Below are positions 1-11,028 of a DNA stretch of 64,000 nucleotides, piece by piece. Under the pieces are notes generated by a model that ran no database searches, was not told where the DNA came from, and saw only the letters and a program-made list of their open reading frames with translations. This DNA is from Diplosphaera chodatii (lineage: Eukaryota > Chlorophyta > Trebouxiophyceae > Prasiolales > Stichococcaceae). Each line of letters starts with the position of its first letter. Position 1 is the stretch's first letter. Where the stretch lies: positions 25,001-89,000 of the forward strand of contig JAALGY010000037.1 of NCBI GenBank assembly GCA_032358165.1. The letters run 5' to 3'. Both the position numbers and the translations under genes were made by a program.

Positions 1-137
1 TGATCAGCAGTAAAATCAAAACAACCCGCTTGGCGCTGTCGATGAGGCAGCTCTAATCTGCCATGACCTCCTAACAGCTTGACAGCAATGCCCCCCATGT
101 ACATTCCCTTGCGTGGGTCACCCTGAATTGGTGCGCT
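1..137. other. Window edge, downstream of the ODR4-family gene
   Basis: This short stretch lies past the stop codon of the minus-strand ODR4-family gene. It should contain that gene's 3-prime UTR and possibly the start of whatever lies outside the window. I see no reading frame or motif that I can support. Confidence 0.5.
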
Positions 138-2619
138 TCACGGTCTGCTGCTCAGGATCGGATGCTGCAGTATCCAGGCAGACACTGGCAGCGCTGCAAA
201 TGACGCGGCTACTCCCACCGCCATGTACAGCAGCAGCGTGGTAAACCAGGGCAACCGCTCGAGAAGTCCTGGCTGCCCGGCAGGTGCTGGCTCCATCGTG
301 TCCTGCACGTCAAGGTGACGGCTGAGCGCTCACCGTGTCTGCAACCTTGGGGCTCGACAGCTGAAGTGGTGCACCCTGTGGACAAGACCGTGCAATGTGC
401 AGGGCACAGCCACATTCGAGCACCCTGCGCTTGAGTAGTTCATCAGGTGGACTCACTTGCTCCTGCAAGGGTGCCCACGGCGCATCAGGCGGCTGCAGGC
501 GATGGCCCTCCTCCACTGCGAACGGCAACGTGTCGCCAGCAATCAAGTGGCTGCCCAGGAGCTCGCACGCACGTGCGGTGACGTCCGCCACCCCCTCTGC
601 CTCCAGCTGGTAGTCGCACACTGGCACGCCTGCCTGGTGGGTGACATGACGGCCGTCGGGCATCAGGTTACTGAAAGCATACCGCAAGCAGCAAGTGGCA
701 CCCGGTCTGTGCTTGTTGCTGCTACAACACGTTATCTGAGGCATGCACATGATGACTCGGCCGTGGTCAGCAGGATCCCAACCTGAGTGGGCAGGAAGAC
801 TCGGGCAGGCAGCGCAGGCGCCACAATTGCAACTGCGCTTGGCCTGGCCAGCAACGGGTGCGAATCCAGGGCCTGTTCAGCCGTCATAGCTTCTGCGTCC
901 TCCTCGACCAACTGCAGCACGGCAGGACACCCGTGTGCAGGCAGCAAGAAGCCATCGAACACGCTTGAAACGGCAGCGCGCTCAATGGTACATGTAAAGT
1001 TTCTCGACAATCTCATGAAGCCACAAGGTGCTGCACTGCTGGCGCACCTCTAGACGACGGTGCAAGCTGGCACATAGGTCTGCTTGCAACGCTGCAGTGG
1101 CGGCGGGCAGCAGCTCGCGACGCGGCACGAAGGCAAATCCCTCAAGGCGGCCAGCAATGCGGATGCGGCCAACAGTGGCGGACGTAGAGGCTGCAAAGAT
1201 GGCAGAGCGTTTTGCTGTCATCAAGCGAGCTTCGCAGACAGGCCATAAGGCTGGCCATGAAGGCCCGGCCGATTCAGCAATGCAGCACACACCTGTTGCC
1301 TGAGCAGTACTGCACGCTGGCGGGCAAAGGAGCTCAATGCGCTGCACGGCTGCGGATTCTGCACGCTGTGGCAAGGCATCCGCCAGCGAGAGGGTGCTGT
1401 CCATTGGGCGTCCGTCGCACAGGGCAATGCCAGCCTCAAGGCGTGCGGCCTGCTGCGCAAGCAGGGAGCTGAAGCGGTTGCACAGGCTCGCGCCCCCCTG
1501 CAAAGCAAAGCCATCCACTCATTGCAGCACGCATGTCACACTGCCCAACATCCAACTTCTCACTTGAGTTGGCCACCGTGCACTTGCACGCCAGGGGCCC
1601 CCCTCGCATACAGGCAACCATTGCACTCCTTCCTCAAGTGCACGTGCCTTTGGCACCGGCGCCGTCATGTCAATGTCCGTGCTGCACTGGAGCATCTGGA
1701 ATGCCGACAGCACCGCCGCCACGCGCATCTCCACCAACTTCAAGCCCGCAGCACTGCTCGGAGCACTGGCACCATACCTCTTCAAGACGAGCTGCAGCGC
1801 ATCAAAGCCCAGGATAAGCATCGACACTATGCAGCAATGTTTGATCGGCGGTGCAGGGCCAATCCCGTACCACCTTACCTTGCCGCTGACGGCATCAATG
1901 TGCAGCAGCAGGCTGTCGTCGCCCACCTCCGCGCGCAGCGCCTTGGCCAGGCCACACAGTTGCGGCACTGCTGCAGCAAAGTCGGCTGCGCTGGCCAAAA
2001 GGTACGCTCCAATGACGGAGATGCCTGCGCTTGGGGCAAGACTCGAGTGTGTGCGGCGGGGCTGTGTGCGCCATGAGTACGAGCAGGTGCTGCAATACAG
2101 CAGGCGTTGACCTGCGCTGTTTGCTTCTCGTGCCAGCTGCCACCAGGATAGCATCAGAGCTCACCGCCTGGCAGCATGTGCGCAACCTGTGCCGCATGCT
2201 CAGAGGCCCATTCAATGCTCAGGCGCACGCTTCCTTTTGCGCCGCTGCTGTTGCTGGCCTCAGCAGTGACGGGCGACAGACCGTCCTGCATCACGTGGAT
2301 GGAGAGGCTAAGCCCACGCGACCCCCAGCCTGGAAACCAGGATGCACACTCCAACAGGCCATTGCGCACCTGACTCGGCGTTGTGACCAGGCACAGGAGT
2401 TGGTCGCAAGTGACGCCCAGCTTTCCCACGAGCAGCCCGACCTGGTATGAGAGACCATATCGCCATGTCATACATGAATGTGGTAGGCTAGTGAGTGCTG
2501 CGAGCTACTGTCTACGCAAGCAGTGCCGTGGTGCGCCTCACCTCAGGTGCAGCACCCTGCTGCAGCAGCGACTGCGCCTGCTGCGTCACAAAATGGTCAG
2601 CCTGACACTGGCGTGCCAT
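138..2619 (-). CDS. ODR4: ODR4-family membrane protein
   Basis: Multi-exon gene for an ODR4-like protein. In animals this family works at the ER in trafficking and folding of selected membrane receptors and partners the UFMylation machinery; its algal role is not known. The start is ATG at 2619 (MARQCQADHFV), and exon 1 splices to VGLLVGK, the usual early position of the GLLIG-type motif. The next blocks include EWASEHAAQVAHMLPGG followed by ISVIGAYLL, the family's best conserved block (HARQV..MLPGG..V.G.F). A mid-domain block GVPVCDYQLEAEG (about 640-600) matches the conserved PVCDY motif. The C-terminus is a single hydrophobic segment around LPWFTTLLLYMAVGVAASFA (about 250-190), then a short tail and TGA at 140-138. 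Exon borders in the middle are approximate. It is divergent from the unknown plus-strand gene that starts near 2982. Confidence 0.8.
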
Positions 2620-2981
2620 GCTTGTCAGCGTCCTAGATCCAACCAGGTGTGTTCAGATTGCACATGGGCTGCATCAGCGCATCAGCGCATTGCATTGGCT
2701 GACAACCTGCCGCCAGATTCGCTTATGACTGATTAGGAGAAAGCCTTCGGGTGAAGGAAGCCGTGTGCGCAGCAGGATGCAACGCAAATATGCAATGGCA
2801 TTTGATAGATGCTCCAGCCCGCACATGGGCGTGTCGATCAATGATGCGTAGGTTCCGGCAGCTCACACGCCAGTCTGCCGTGCGCCCGTGCCCCAGGAGA
2901 ACCCACAAGACGACGTGTGCAGTGCCATTGACGTTCTGCTGATCAGCTGCAAATGCTGCGTTTGCTCGCTCAGCGATGATG
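2620..2981. promoter_or_regulatory. Divergent intergenic region, ODR4 / unknown gene
   Basis: About 360 bases separate the ODR4 start codon (minus) from the first candidate ATG of the plus-strand gene. The position makes it a likely shared promoter. I see no TATA box or other recognisable element. Confidence 0.35.
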
Positions 2982-4257
2982 ATGGCATCTCACAGCATGC
3001 ACCGCGCACGCCTGACCGCTGGGGATCTGGAGGACGCAGCAGACGATCCGACCCTGGCAGACTGCTGCAGGTTCGACTGTAACGTATGCAGGCCGTGCGG
3101 TTGACCCAACAACTGGTTCTGACTTGGGACAAGGACTGTTACCCTTGCGCCTCGGGCTGCACAGGCGGGATCTGGAGCAGCAGGCAGCGACAACCAGGCT
3201 TGTGAACCAGCTCAGGGGAGCCGACAGGACAACAGAGCGCACCAATGTGGCGCGAAGGGTACTGGTGGCTGAGGCCGCGCCTGCCAATGCTCATGCAGCC
3301 GTCTGCTGCGAGCGCCATGGCAGCGATGGCTGCTGCCAGGACTCAGGTGAGAGCAAGCACGCGTAAGGCTGTGCAACTGCCCCAGATGAGCGCAAGGCAC
3401 TCGTTATTGACACCGAAACCAGCACCAGAGCTGACACCTGCCATGCCAACAGAGCTGGGGCGGCTGCGGCAGCGACGCATGCAACAGATGCGCACGGAGG
3501 CCGTTCGGTCTCGCGATGCGGCTGCGTTACAGTACGGCGCGCTGCACGAGGCACCACAGGAGGATGCCCTGGTCAGGACATGGGCAAACTTGCATGTGTC
3601 ATGCGTCACATGACAACACACATGCCGCCATAAGCATGCACCTGCAGGCTACAGTGGTAGGCTGATGGTTTGCAGGCGGCCATGCGCCTGGCGCACCAGT
3701 GCGTCTGCCACATGGCTGGGGGTGGGGTGGCCGCGGACCAGGCGGTGGACGAGGCGCTGCAGCTGCTTGCACGCTTGCACCAGCATGCACTCTTCCTAAG
3801 GGTGCCCTTTGAGCGTGATGGTCCACTGGCGAAGCACTGCCGCATGCCTGGCCCAGGTGAGCAGAATGTGGCTGCACCGGGGGCCTTGCATGCATACGTA
3901 GTCCCTGCTCATGCGCCAGCGGCTCGGCACCCGCTGATGTCTTGCCGCTTGCCTGCAGGGCTTGTATGTCTGCGGGAGGGCATTCCCATAGCAGCGGGGC
4001 CACACCAGGCATTTGCGGCAGGTGACAGCTTGCCTGACGGCAACATCATCAACGACTGGCTGCAGCAGGCAGGCTTGCTGACAGCGCAGCCTGACGCCTC
4101 GCTCGAGGCACCATCCGCCGCGCCAGGCATGCAGGTGCGGTGCTGCTGGAGTATGCTCGATGCCATGCGCACGCAGTGTGCTCAAGCAGTGACGGCTCCC
4201 TGGTCTTCCAGTCACTACATGGGTCCTGCTCCCAATGAAAGCAAGACCGCTTGGTGA
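2982..4257 (+). CDS. Unknown multi-exon protein, helix-rich
   Basis: I do not recognise this gene. The best chain of exons is: ATG at 2982 (MASHSMHRARLTAGDLEDAA) to about 3069; an exon ending AAARTQ at about 3351; an exon MSARHSLLTPKPAPEL through RRMQQMRTEAVRSRDAAALQ to QEDAL at about 3570; an exon AAMRLAHQCVCHMAGGG through DEALQLLARLHQHALFL to RMPGP at about 3855; and an exon LVCLREGIPIAAG to APSAAPGM near 4131, then read-through or one more exon. The donor and acceptor phases of the middle exons agree (phase 0, then phase 1), which supports them as one coding chain. The alanine, leucine, arginine and glutamine content suggests helices. No signal peptide or membrane segment is visible. The N-terminal exon and the C-terminal end are the weakest parts. 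It lies tail to tail with SMU1. Confidence 0.4.
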
Positions 4258-4619
4258 CGCAGCCTCCTGTCTGATCTCGACTGGACAGGACAGTGACGCA
4301 GATGATTGGCAAGAGCCGTGCGCAGTATGCGGCAGGAGGTATGCGCACCAGCATGTGCCAGCTGTGGCGCTGCGCTCGGGCTGGAGCGACGATGAAAGCT
4401 GAAGAACCTATCTCTGGCAGCCACTCTAACCTCTGATGTCTGCCACGATGGTCATGTGTACATATCAGTAGGCTTTATGGCAGCATCTGTACATGAGGGC
4501 ATTATTACATGTTTGGAAACTTGCGAACCGTGACGCTCAGTATGCCTGCCATGTTCGGGCCACACTGCCAGCAGACAGAGGAGCAACTCTGCGCGCAGCT
4601 GCAAGCAAAGGAACCCTCA
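4258..4619. other. Tail-to-tail region downstream of SMU1, with a poly(A)-like signal
   Basis: The region lies between the end of the unknown plus-strand gene and the SMU1 stop. On the minus strand TGTAA occurs at about 4509-4505, roughly 110 bases past the SMU1 stop. TGTAA is the usual green-algal polyadenylation signal, so this may be the SMU1 3-prime end. Nothing else is evident. Confidence 0.35.
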
Positions 4620-7455
4620 TCATGCGATCCACAGCTGCAACATGCCCTCATCAGCATAAGTGGCGACCTGGTTGCGGTGCGGGTGGTGCGCCAAGCCAAT
4701 GGCCCCCGAGTCTGCGACCGGCATCAGGTGCTCCAGCTTGCTGCTGGCCATGCTGAAGCAGTACAGCACGTTGTCCTCGCCCAGGCAGTACAACCACTCG
4801 CCGCGGGGGGACGTTGTCGCCGCCACAAAGTTGCCGCCCTCCCGCTTTCCTGCAGTCCACAGGCAGGTCAAGCAGTCACTACCACACTTCGTCACGATCA
4901 AGTGGCGGCGAGTGCCGCTACGCAAACAGCGTTGAGTGCGAACCCACCTGACTGGAAGGTCTTGACCACCTGGCCCTGCAGCGTCATGACATGTGCGGTG
5001 GGTGCACGGCTGCACACCACCACCTGCTCCGCATTCTGCGGGTTCAGGTGCACACTGTTGACCGACTGCTCGGCTCCGCTGGCTGCCTGCGGCGGCCTGC
5101 GAGCAAGAGCAACGAGGTATTGCTGCTGTTGGTGGTAGCTGTGCTTCAAGCAGGCAACTGCCTCCCTCATTGAACGGTCATGTGGAATACCAGGGTGACA
5201 GCGCACTTGAAGATGGTGGTGCACTCGCAGCTTTTGGCGTCCCAGACGCGCACAGTGGCGTCGGAGGATGCACTGATGACCTGCACAGGTGTTAGGTGAG
5301 TGACGTCTGGCCTGCTCTTGGAAGCCCCTGTGCAACACATGGCAATGCCACCGCTGCCATGGTTTTGCATCGGTCAACTGGTCAACGACCCACCTGGCTG
5401 CCATCGGCTGAGAAGATTGCATCATTCACATAGGAGGTGTGGCCTCTGAACTCCTTGAGCATCCTGCCCGACTTGAGACCATGTACCCTGCCCATTGAAA
5501 ACCAGCATCAGTCATCTGGCACTCCACATACACGCATCTGGAGCTCGATACACACTGTGAAGACAGGGCTCATGGTCAGCTGCAGCTCATGCCCGCACCG
5601 CACGAGGCCATCATAGGAGGCGCTGAGGACGTGCGACCCATCGCGCGACAGTGCCAGACTGGTCACGCCCTGGCTGTGCGCCTTTTCATAGCGCCGCAGG
5701 CACTGCCCTGTGCGCACCTTCCACACCTTGATCTTGCCATCCTGGGAGGCGGATGCCAGCACCTCCGAGTCGCGGGAAAAGGCAACTGCCAGCACTGCCG
5801 TGTCGTGCATCATGAAATGCTCCTCCGCCTGGTAGATCAGGTCCCTCTTCAGCTTGCCCGTCAAGGGGTCCCACACCTGCATGTTGAACGGGCGACATTG
5901 TACCACATGTAGACCGACACGATGGGGGCTGCGGCGTCGGCTTTGCTAGGCCAACACCGTGAGTGTTGGGCGACCAGCAGCACCTCAATGAAGCCGTCCA
6001 CGCTGCCGGTGACCAACATCTGTCCGTCTGGGGAGAAGCGTGCAACCTGCATTGCAAGCAACAGCGCTCAGGACGGGATGCAGGTGGTGAGCGACTCTGC
6101 AAACAGCCCATGGCCCCCTGGCTGCGCAAATGACACACCTCCGAATGGCTCTTCTTGCCAAACTTGAGGCTGCGGTCCAGGGCGACTGGGAAGCGCTCCA
6201 CCTCATCGCGCTTGCCAGCCGCAGTGCCACGGAACAGGTCGAAAGCGGTGCCCGGCGGCAGCAGGCCCTGGTGCTGCTGCCTGTGGTGAGCGTACTAGCA
6301 GCAGGTGAGACCCAGCTGATGGCATCGCAGCACTGCAACAGTCGACAGGGGCTGCAGCAGAGCACCGCCATGCTAGCCCTCAGACAGCAGGAATGTCAGC
6401 AGGGTTCCGTCGCATGTCACACCGCTCGTACCACTTGAGCGCCTGGCCGATGAGCGCCATCAGCCGCGACGGAGGCACCATGTTGACCTCGCCAGACAGT
6501 GTCTGCGCTATCTGCGCTCGCCGCTTGTCCTTGGGCAGGCTGCCATACACCTCCCTGCGCGGACGGCACGAGCGCGTCAGCAAGCAACAGGTAGCTCTGC
6601 TTCTCCAGTTATGCCTTGCTCGTAAGGTACAGTGTGGACTGCCTGCGCCCGTGGCAAGCGCATCGCCGCCCCATCCAAGCGCACTTGGCGTCAAAGTAGG
6701 TGCGGCTGCACAGCGACTCCAGCCGGTTGCAGCGCTCCGGGTCCTCCACCTTCATGCGCGTGAAGACCTGCGTCTGCTTCAGCATTGCACGCGCCGTGTC
6801 GATCTCGCGCAGCTCGATCATCTCCAGCACCACCTGCAGGTCGACACGGCATCGTGTGTTGCTCGGCGTTCTGATGGCAGGATGGTGCTGCCTGCGCCAA
6901 AGTGCTGCAGCTGGTCTTGAGCATCAGGGCCCACGTGCTCGTATAGCTGCTCCAGCAGGCTGCGCGGCAGCTTGAGGTTCGCCACCACTGGCAGCACGGC
7001 GTCCCAGCGTCCGGCATTGATGTCGGAGACAAAGCCCTCCAGGCTCTCGACGCAGTTCAGTGTCACGCCGCACTCCGTCTGCAGCCAGGGGGACCGCCTG
7101 GGGTATGCTGGAACAATCAGTTACTGTGTGCGCACGCAGCCTGCGCGCTCTGGCGGCTGACTCAGTGGTCACCTGTAGCGAGCTCAAGGACTCCAGGAGG
7201 CCTTGCTCCTTCATGAACTGGAGGATGACTCTGATCACACTGCACACGCCAAGCACACATAGGCTCGTGAGCGATGGACTACACATGTCGCACACATGAG
7301 CTGGAAGGCTTTCTGATAGCACTGTTCCGAAAGGAGCAGAGATAACATCTTTGACGCCCTGCTGTGTCAACAACGTATCACAGTGTGCCAAGCAGTCAGT
7401 TGCGGTGAGTACGCAGCAAATCAGCTCACTCGGCTGCTTCGATCTCCAGGCTCAT
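4620..7455 (-). CDS. SMU1: SMU1-type WD40 splicing factor
   Basis: SMU1 is a spliceosome-associated protein that acts with RED at activation of the B complex in the nucleus. The start ATG at 7455 gives MSLEIEAAD, which splices to [18 protein letters not shown], a LisH helix. Next come a CTLH segment ([20 protein letters not shown], then [17 protein letters not shown]), the strongly conserved [20 protein letters not shown], and [14 protein letters not shown]. The C-terminal half is a WD40 propeller: [60 protein letters not shown], a segment with [34 protein letters not shown], and the end [20 protein letters not shown]. Order and motifs match SMU1 along its whole length, about 510 residues over roughly ten exons. 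Stop codon 4622-4620. It runs in tandem with TIM50 about 1 kb upstream. Confidence 0.95.
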
Positions 7456-8504
7456 GATGAAGCAGTGAGCGGTTTCGCTTGCTGTAACCAATTGAGGAGC
7501 TCCGCAGCTGCGTGCTTTATATGATAGGAAGGTTCATGTGTGCATGATGTGTAGCCAGTGCTGCTCAAGAAGGCATCGAACCCCTTGGAGCAGGTGTTGC
7601 AGTAATGCCGTGGCGCATACTACACCTAAGCTGCGTCGAGTATCAGTACGCTCACACGCAACGGACTCGTTGCTTCGTTCTGCTCGAGACTGCGAGGTGG
7701 CACATTACTCTGTCCTCACATCAACCGGCGTGCACCACGAATTGTGACTGCGCCTGCCCTCCTGCCAATCAGGTAGTCTGGTGACATAGCGCATACTTCA
7801 TACAGCGTTGATCAGGCTGTCTTATGGCGGTGCAAATGCAGGTGCAGAGAACTCCCCCAGGGGGGGTGGATCGGACCATCACATCGACCAACACTTGCAC
7901 CAGGATCGTGCCAGTCTGGCAGACGATGGACAGAGGAGGGACAGCACCTTAGCAGCCAAAGGGAGATTGCACTGGCCGCTGAAGAATCTGACAGTGGTGC
8001 AGATTCTTGATTGAGTCCGCTGATGCCGCCACAGATCTGCCCTTTCTATTGCTGTCCCAGCATCCACAGGTCATACACGGTACCGCATGGCACCATACTC
8101 ATCAGAGGAATTTCCATTGTGCGACCCCTTGGTGTGCAGGTCCACTCCGGGCATTGGGAAGCCTCGCTGGTCGCTACTCGGCTGTGTGTCACTACCGTGG
8201 CAACGCCATGTTCTGGTGTGCAGTGCAGCAGAAAGCCAGGCAGGTATGGCGAAAGCACCAGCCTATGGTGATGATCTTGGTGACATACCGCATGCCCGCC
8301 AGCAGCAGTGGCTAAGGGGTTTGTAAAGCACCAGCAGCTCAGTTTCACTCCAGACTCTTGTCAGGCTTGAAGGCAAGTCTGCCCAAACGGCTCATCAGCG
8401 TCGAGACAGGCCCTCCATGGTCCGTTTGTGTGAAACTACCAGTTTAAAGCAGCAAGCCTTGCTGGCTATCAATCCACCCGGTGGCTGCTGCCCAGCCCAA
8501 GGCG
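7456..8504. other. Intergenic between SMU1 5-prime end and TIM50 3-prime end
   Basis: About 1 kb between two minus-strand genes. It should hold the SMU1 promoter and the TIM50 3-prime UTR. Short open frames occur on both strands, but none has the composition or splice logic of an exon. I see no gene here. Confidence 0.5.
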
Positions 8505-10440
8505 CTATCGGCCTGCTGAAAAGCTGCCAAGGAAGCCGCGCTTTGTTTTGGACTTGGTCTGCAGCTTGGCCATCCGCTCCCTGAAGGCTGCTGGGATGTC
8601 TTGACCGTCATAGCTGCGGATGACCGACCTCACATCCGGAACACCTTGCAAACACAGGCAACCAAAGGATGGGAGCACAGGGTGATGGCTACCGATGCTG
8701 CTGACATGCTGGCGACACTGCGTTGCAAACACCATGCCTGCTGCTTGCGCACCGCTGCGGACAATGGCCTCCAGGAAGGGCAGGTGGTCCAACAGCGCGG
8801 TGTCCTCAGCATCCAGCTTCCATGGCTCCAGCTGCGGATCCACCACACACAGAGACAATCAGCGGTGGTGAGTGCAGAAGGTCGCTGGCCCTGCGGACAT
8901 GGTCCGCGCATAGACCCACCAGCCACTCCAGGGCTCCAGTACAAGATGCCCGGTCACAATGGCATGGGCGCACGCAGAGTGTGCACAGTGCATGATGTAT
9001 ATAGCAGCACTGTTGCGAGTGCGTGCGGACCTTGATCGCATTATCTGGCTGCAGGAAGAAGGCGTCTGGATCGCTCGTAATGAGCAGCACGTTTGACAGG
9101 TCTCTGTTCAGTTTGGACAGGTCGCGCACATGCTTGCCATCCTTGTACTGGGTGGAGTTGCGATACAGCCTGCATGCATAACGAGTCCCAAACTGCATGC
9201 TGTCGTCATTGCTTCCAGACTCAGGACGACGTGCAGATAATGGTGCAGCTTGCACGCATGAGCAGCAAGTGGCACGAGCCTGTAGGCGATGTATCGCTGC
9301 GGGTCAAGGCGATCCAGGATGGGGTCCGCATAGGTGGGCAGCTGCGATGTGTACACCACCACCTCGTAGAACTGGCTCATGGTGCGCAGAAAGTCTTCGG
9401 CCCCGGGGCGCTTGAAGGTGCGCCAGCCGCGTGCACGGCTCCAGTCGCTGTGCACCAGCACATCGTCCAAGTCCAGAACCAGCGTGCGCACGTGTCTGTG
9501 CCAGCATCCAATGAGAAAGTGAGCAGCCCGTGCGATATCATGGTGATTGACAGAGCCAGCTGGACGCTGTGCTTATGCAGGGCTCATCCAACAGCATTTG
9601 CAAGACACGCATGCACTCTGCAGCGACGGCTGCCGCAAGTGGACGCGGACTGCATCGCAATGCGGACCTGGCATGCGGCGGAAGCTCCGGCAGTAGCGCA
9701 TCGGACGGTGGATCTGAGTACTTTCTGATTTCCTCCTCGAAATGTCGACGCTTCGCCACATACCAGCTCATGACCGAGGCCCAGGCCTGCAGAACACGGC
9801 ATATGCGCTTGGTGCGACATACACTAGACCCCGAAGCGGTGTGCGTCGCCTGAAAAGCCTTTTGGGCAGACACGAAATGTATATTGTCCAGACCAACCCT
9901 TGGTGGAGGTACCCCACCTCGTTGGTAGGTCCTGCTGCCTCTGGCTGCGACCGTGCATCTATCATCGCTTCAACCTCCTCAGGGCTGTATCTGTAGGTAT
10001 AGTAGCCAAAGAATGCGCCCGCGCCAAGGCCGCCCAACAGTAGCGCATTGCCTATGGCCCCCGCGACGCGCCTAGCTGTGCTCGGAGGCGGCAGTTGCAC
10101 TGGAGCCTCGTGCTGGGCACTTTGTTCCGCTGCTGCCACCTTCTCGAATAGTCTGCTGGCCTCTGGCGACGTGCCACTGGCGGCCGCCGCCTGCCTTGGC
10201 ACTGCCGCAGATGCACTGGTGCCTGGCGACACGCTGCTGGCGCCACCGCTGCTGCTGGCCTCGCTGCACGCATGTCATTTGATTGTCCGACACCTCGCGG
10301 CACTTGCGCAACTTGAAGACCCATGTATTGACGCGAAAAGCAACGCACCTGAGGTGGCGCATGCCGGTGGCCGCACGCTGGCAATCATGTTGCATGGCCC
10401 TTTGGGCCACCTTCCAGCCATGAAGCGCGCCCCGCATCAT
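8505..10440 (-). CDS. TIM50: TIM50, mitochondrial inner-membrane import receptor
   Basis: TIM50 is the TIM23-complex receptor that passes presequence proteins from TOM to TIM23. The start ATG at 10440 gives a basic amphipathic N-terminus (MMRGALHGWKVAQRAM), a likely mitochondrial presequence. It splices to SEASSSGGASSVSPGTSA and a helical stretch, then the single membrane segment AIGNALLLGGLGAGAFFGYY (about 10040-9990) and YSPEEVEAMID. The FCP1-like HAD domain follows: RTLVLDLDDVLVHSDW, FKRPGAEDFL, YEVVVYTSQLPTYADPILD, and a long region ending DVRSVIRSYDGQDIPAAF. It ends in a basic tail, KTKRGFLGSFSAGR. Length and topology fit TIM50. The HAD motif DLDDV is intact, whereas several TIM50s have a degenerate one. 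An upstream TTG in frame was rejected as the start. A different open frame on the same strand overlaps the 5-prime end (see 10447-10726). Confidence 0.92.
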
Positions 10441-11028
10441 CTCCAACCTCTGAATCCAGCAACACTATGAGCGTCTTATAGTGCGGCACCCAGCAAGCAG
10501 CCGATGCGACAATGAGCACTGCTCCAATCTCACGGAGCAGGTCGACCTGCTTGTGCGAAGCGGCAGCTCGATCCAACAGTCTGGCAGCCGCCAATGATGT
10601 GCAGTCCACCAGTCTGGGCGCAATGTACATGTGCAAGCGCGGGTTGTGGACCTCCTGCTCAGACCCAGAAGTGTGTTGCTGCTCCCCGTGCGGGGCACCG
10701 TCTTCGACACCTTGGGAGGCCTGCACCTCCGAGTGCAGAGGGGCCTGCGCATCCGCGCCGTTGCGCGTGCCTCAGGCGTGTCAGCGCATTCAAAGTTCAA
10801 TGCCAATGTACGGCTAGACCTTTGCCGTAGCGTCGCCTTAGTCGCCTCGTGCACTAGCGCCCGACAGACAGACAGACAGTCCTGTGGCAATCTGAACGGT
10901 TGAGATTTGAAATGCTGGGACGCTCTGCAGACGTTGGAGCCTGGTCGAGCGCAGCGTCGATCACGCTGTAGTGTACAAGTCCAGCACGGGCACACTTCAG
11001 CGCCACTGTCATTGTGGCCAACTGTCAC
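10441..11028. promoter_or_regulatory. Divergent region TIM50 / unknown plus-strand gene, with a short GACA repeat
   Basis: The region between the TIM50 start and the ATG of the unknown gene at 11029 is in promoter position for both. It contains a small tetranucleotide run of GACA at about 10862-10878. The candidate exon at 10447-10726 lies inside it, so how much is truly non-coding is unclear. Confidence 0.3.
10447..10726 (-). CDS. Possible partial exon of an unknown protein just upstream of TIM50
   Basis: A minus-strand frame reads EQEVHNPRLHMYIAPRLVDC, then LAAARLLDRAAASHKQVDLL and IVASAACWVPHYKTLIVLL. The mix of charged and hydrophobic residues looks like real protein and not a shadow frame. 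It has no ATG of its own and would begin after an acceptor near 10726 (gtgcag). It runs to within a few bases of the TIM50 ATG in another frame, so it may be the last exon of a gene ending by overlap, an alternative 5-prime part of TIM50, or chance. I do not recognise a family. Confidence 0.25.

Noticed and set aside
10862..10878. GACA repeat as a possible CRISPR or satellite array
   Set aside because: Only about four tetranucleotide units. It is a short microsatellite; no spacer-repeat structure exists anywhere in the window.
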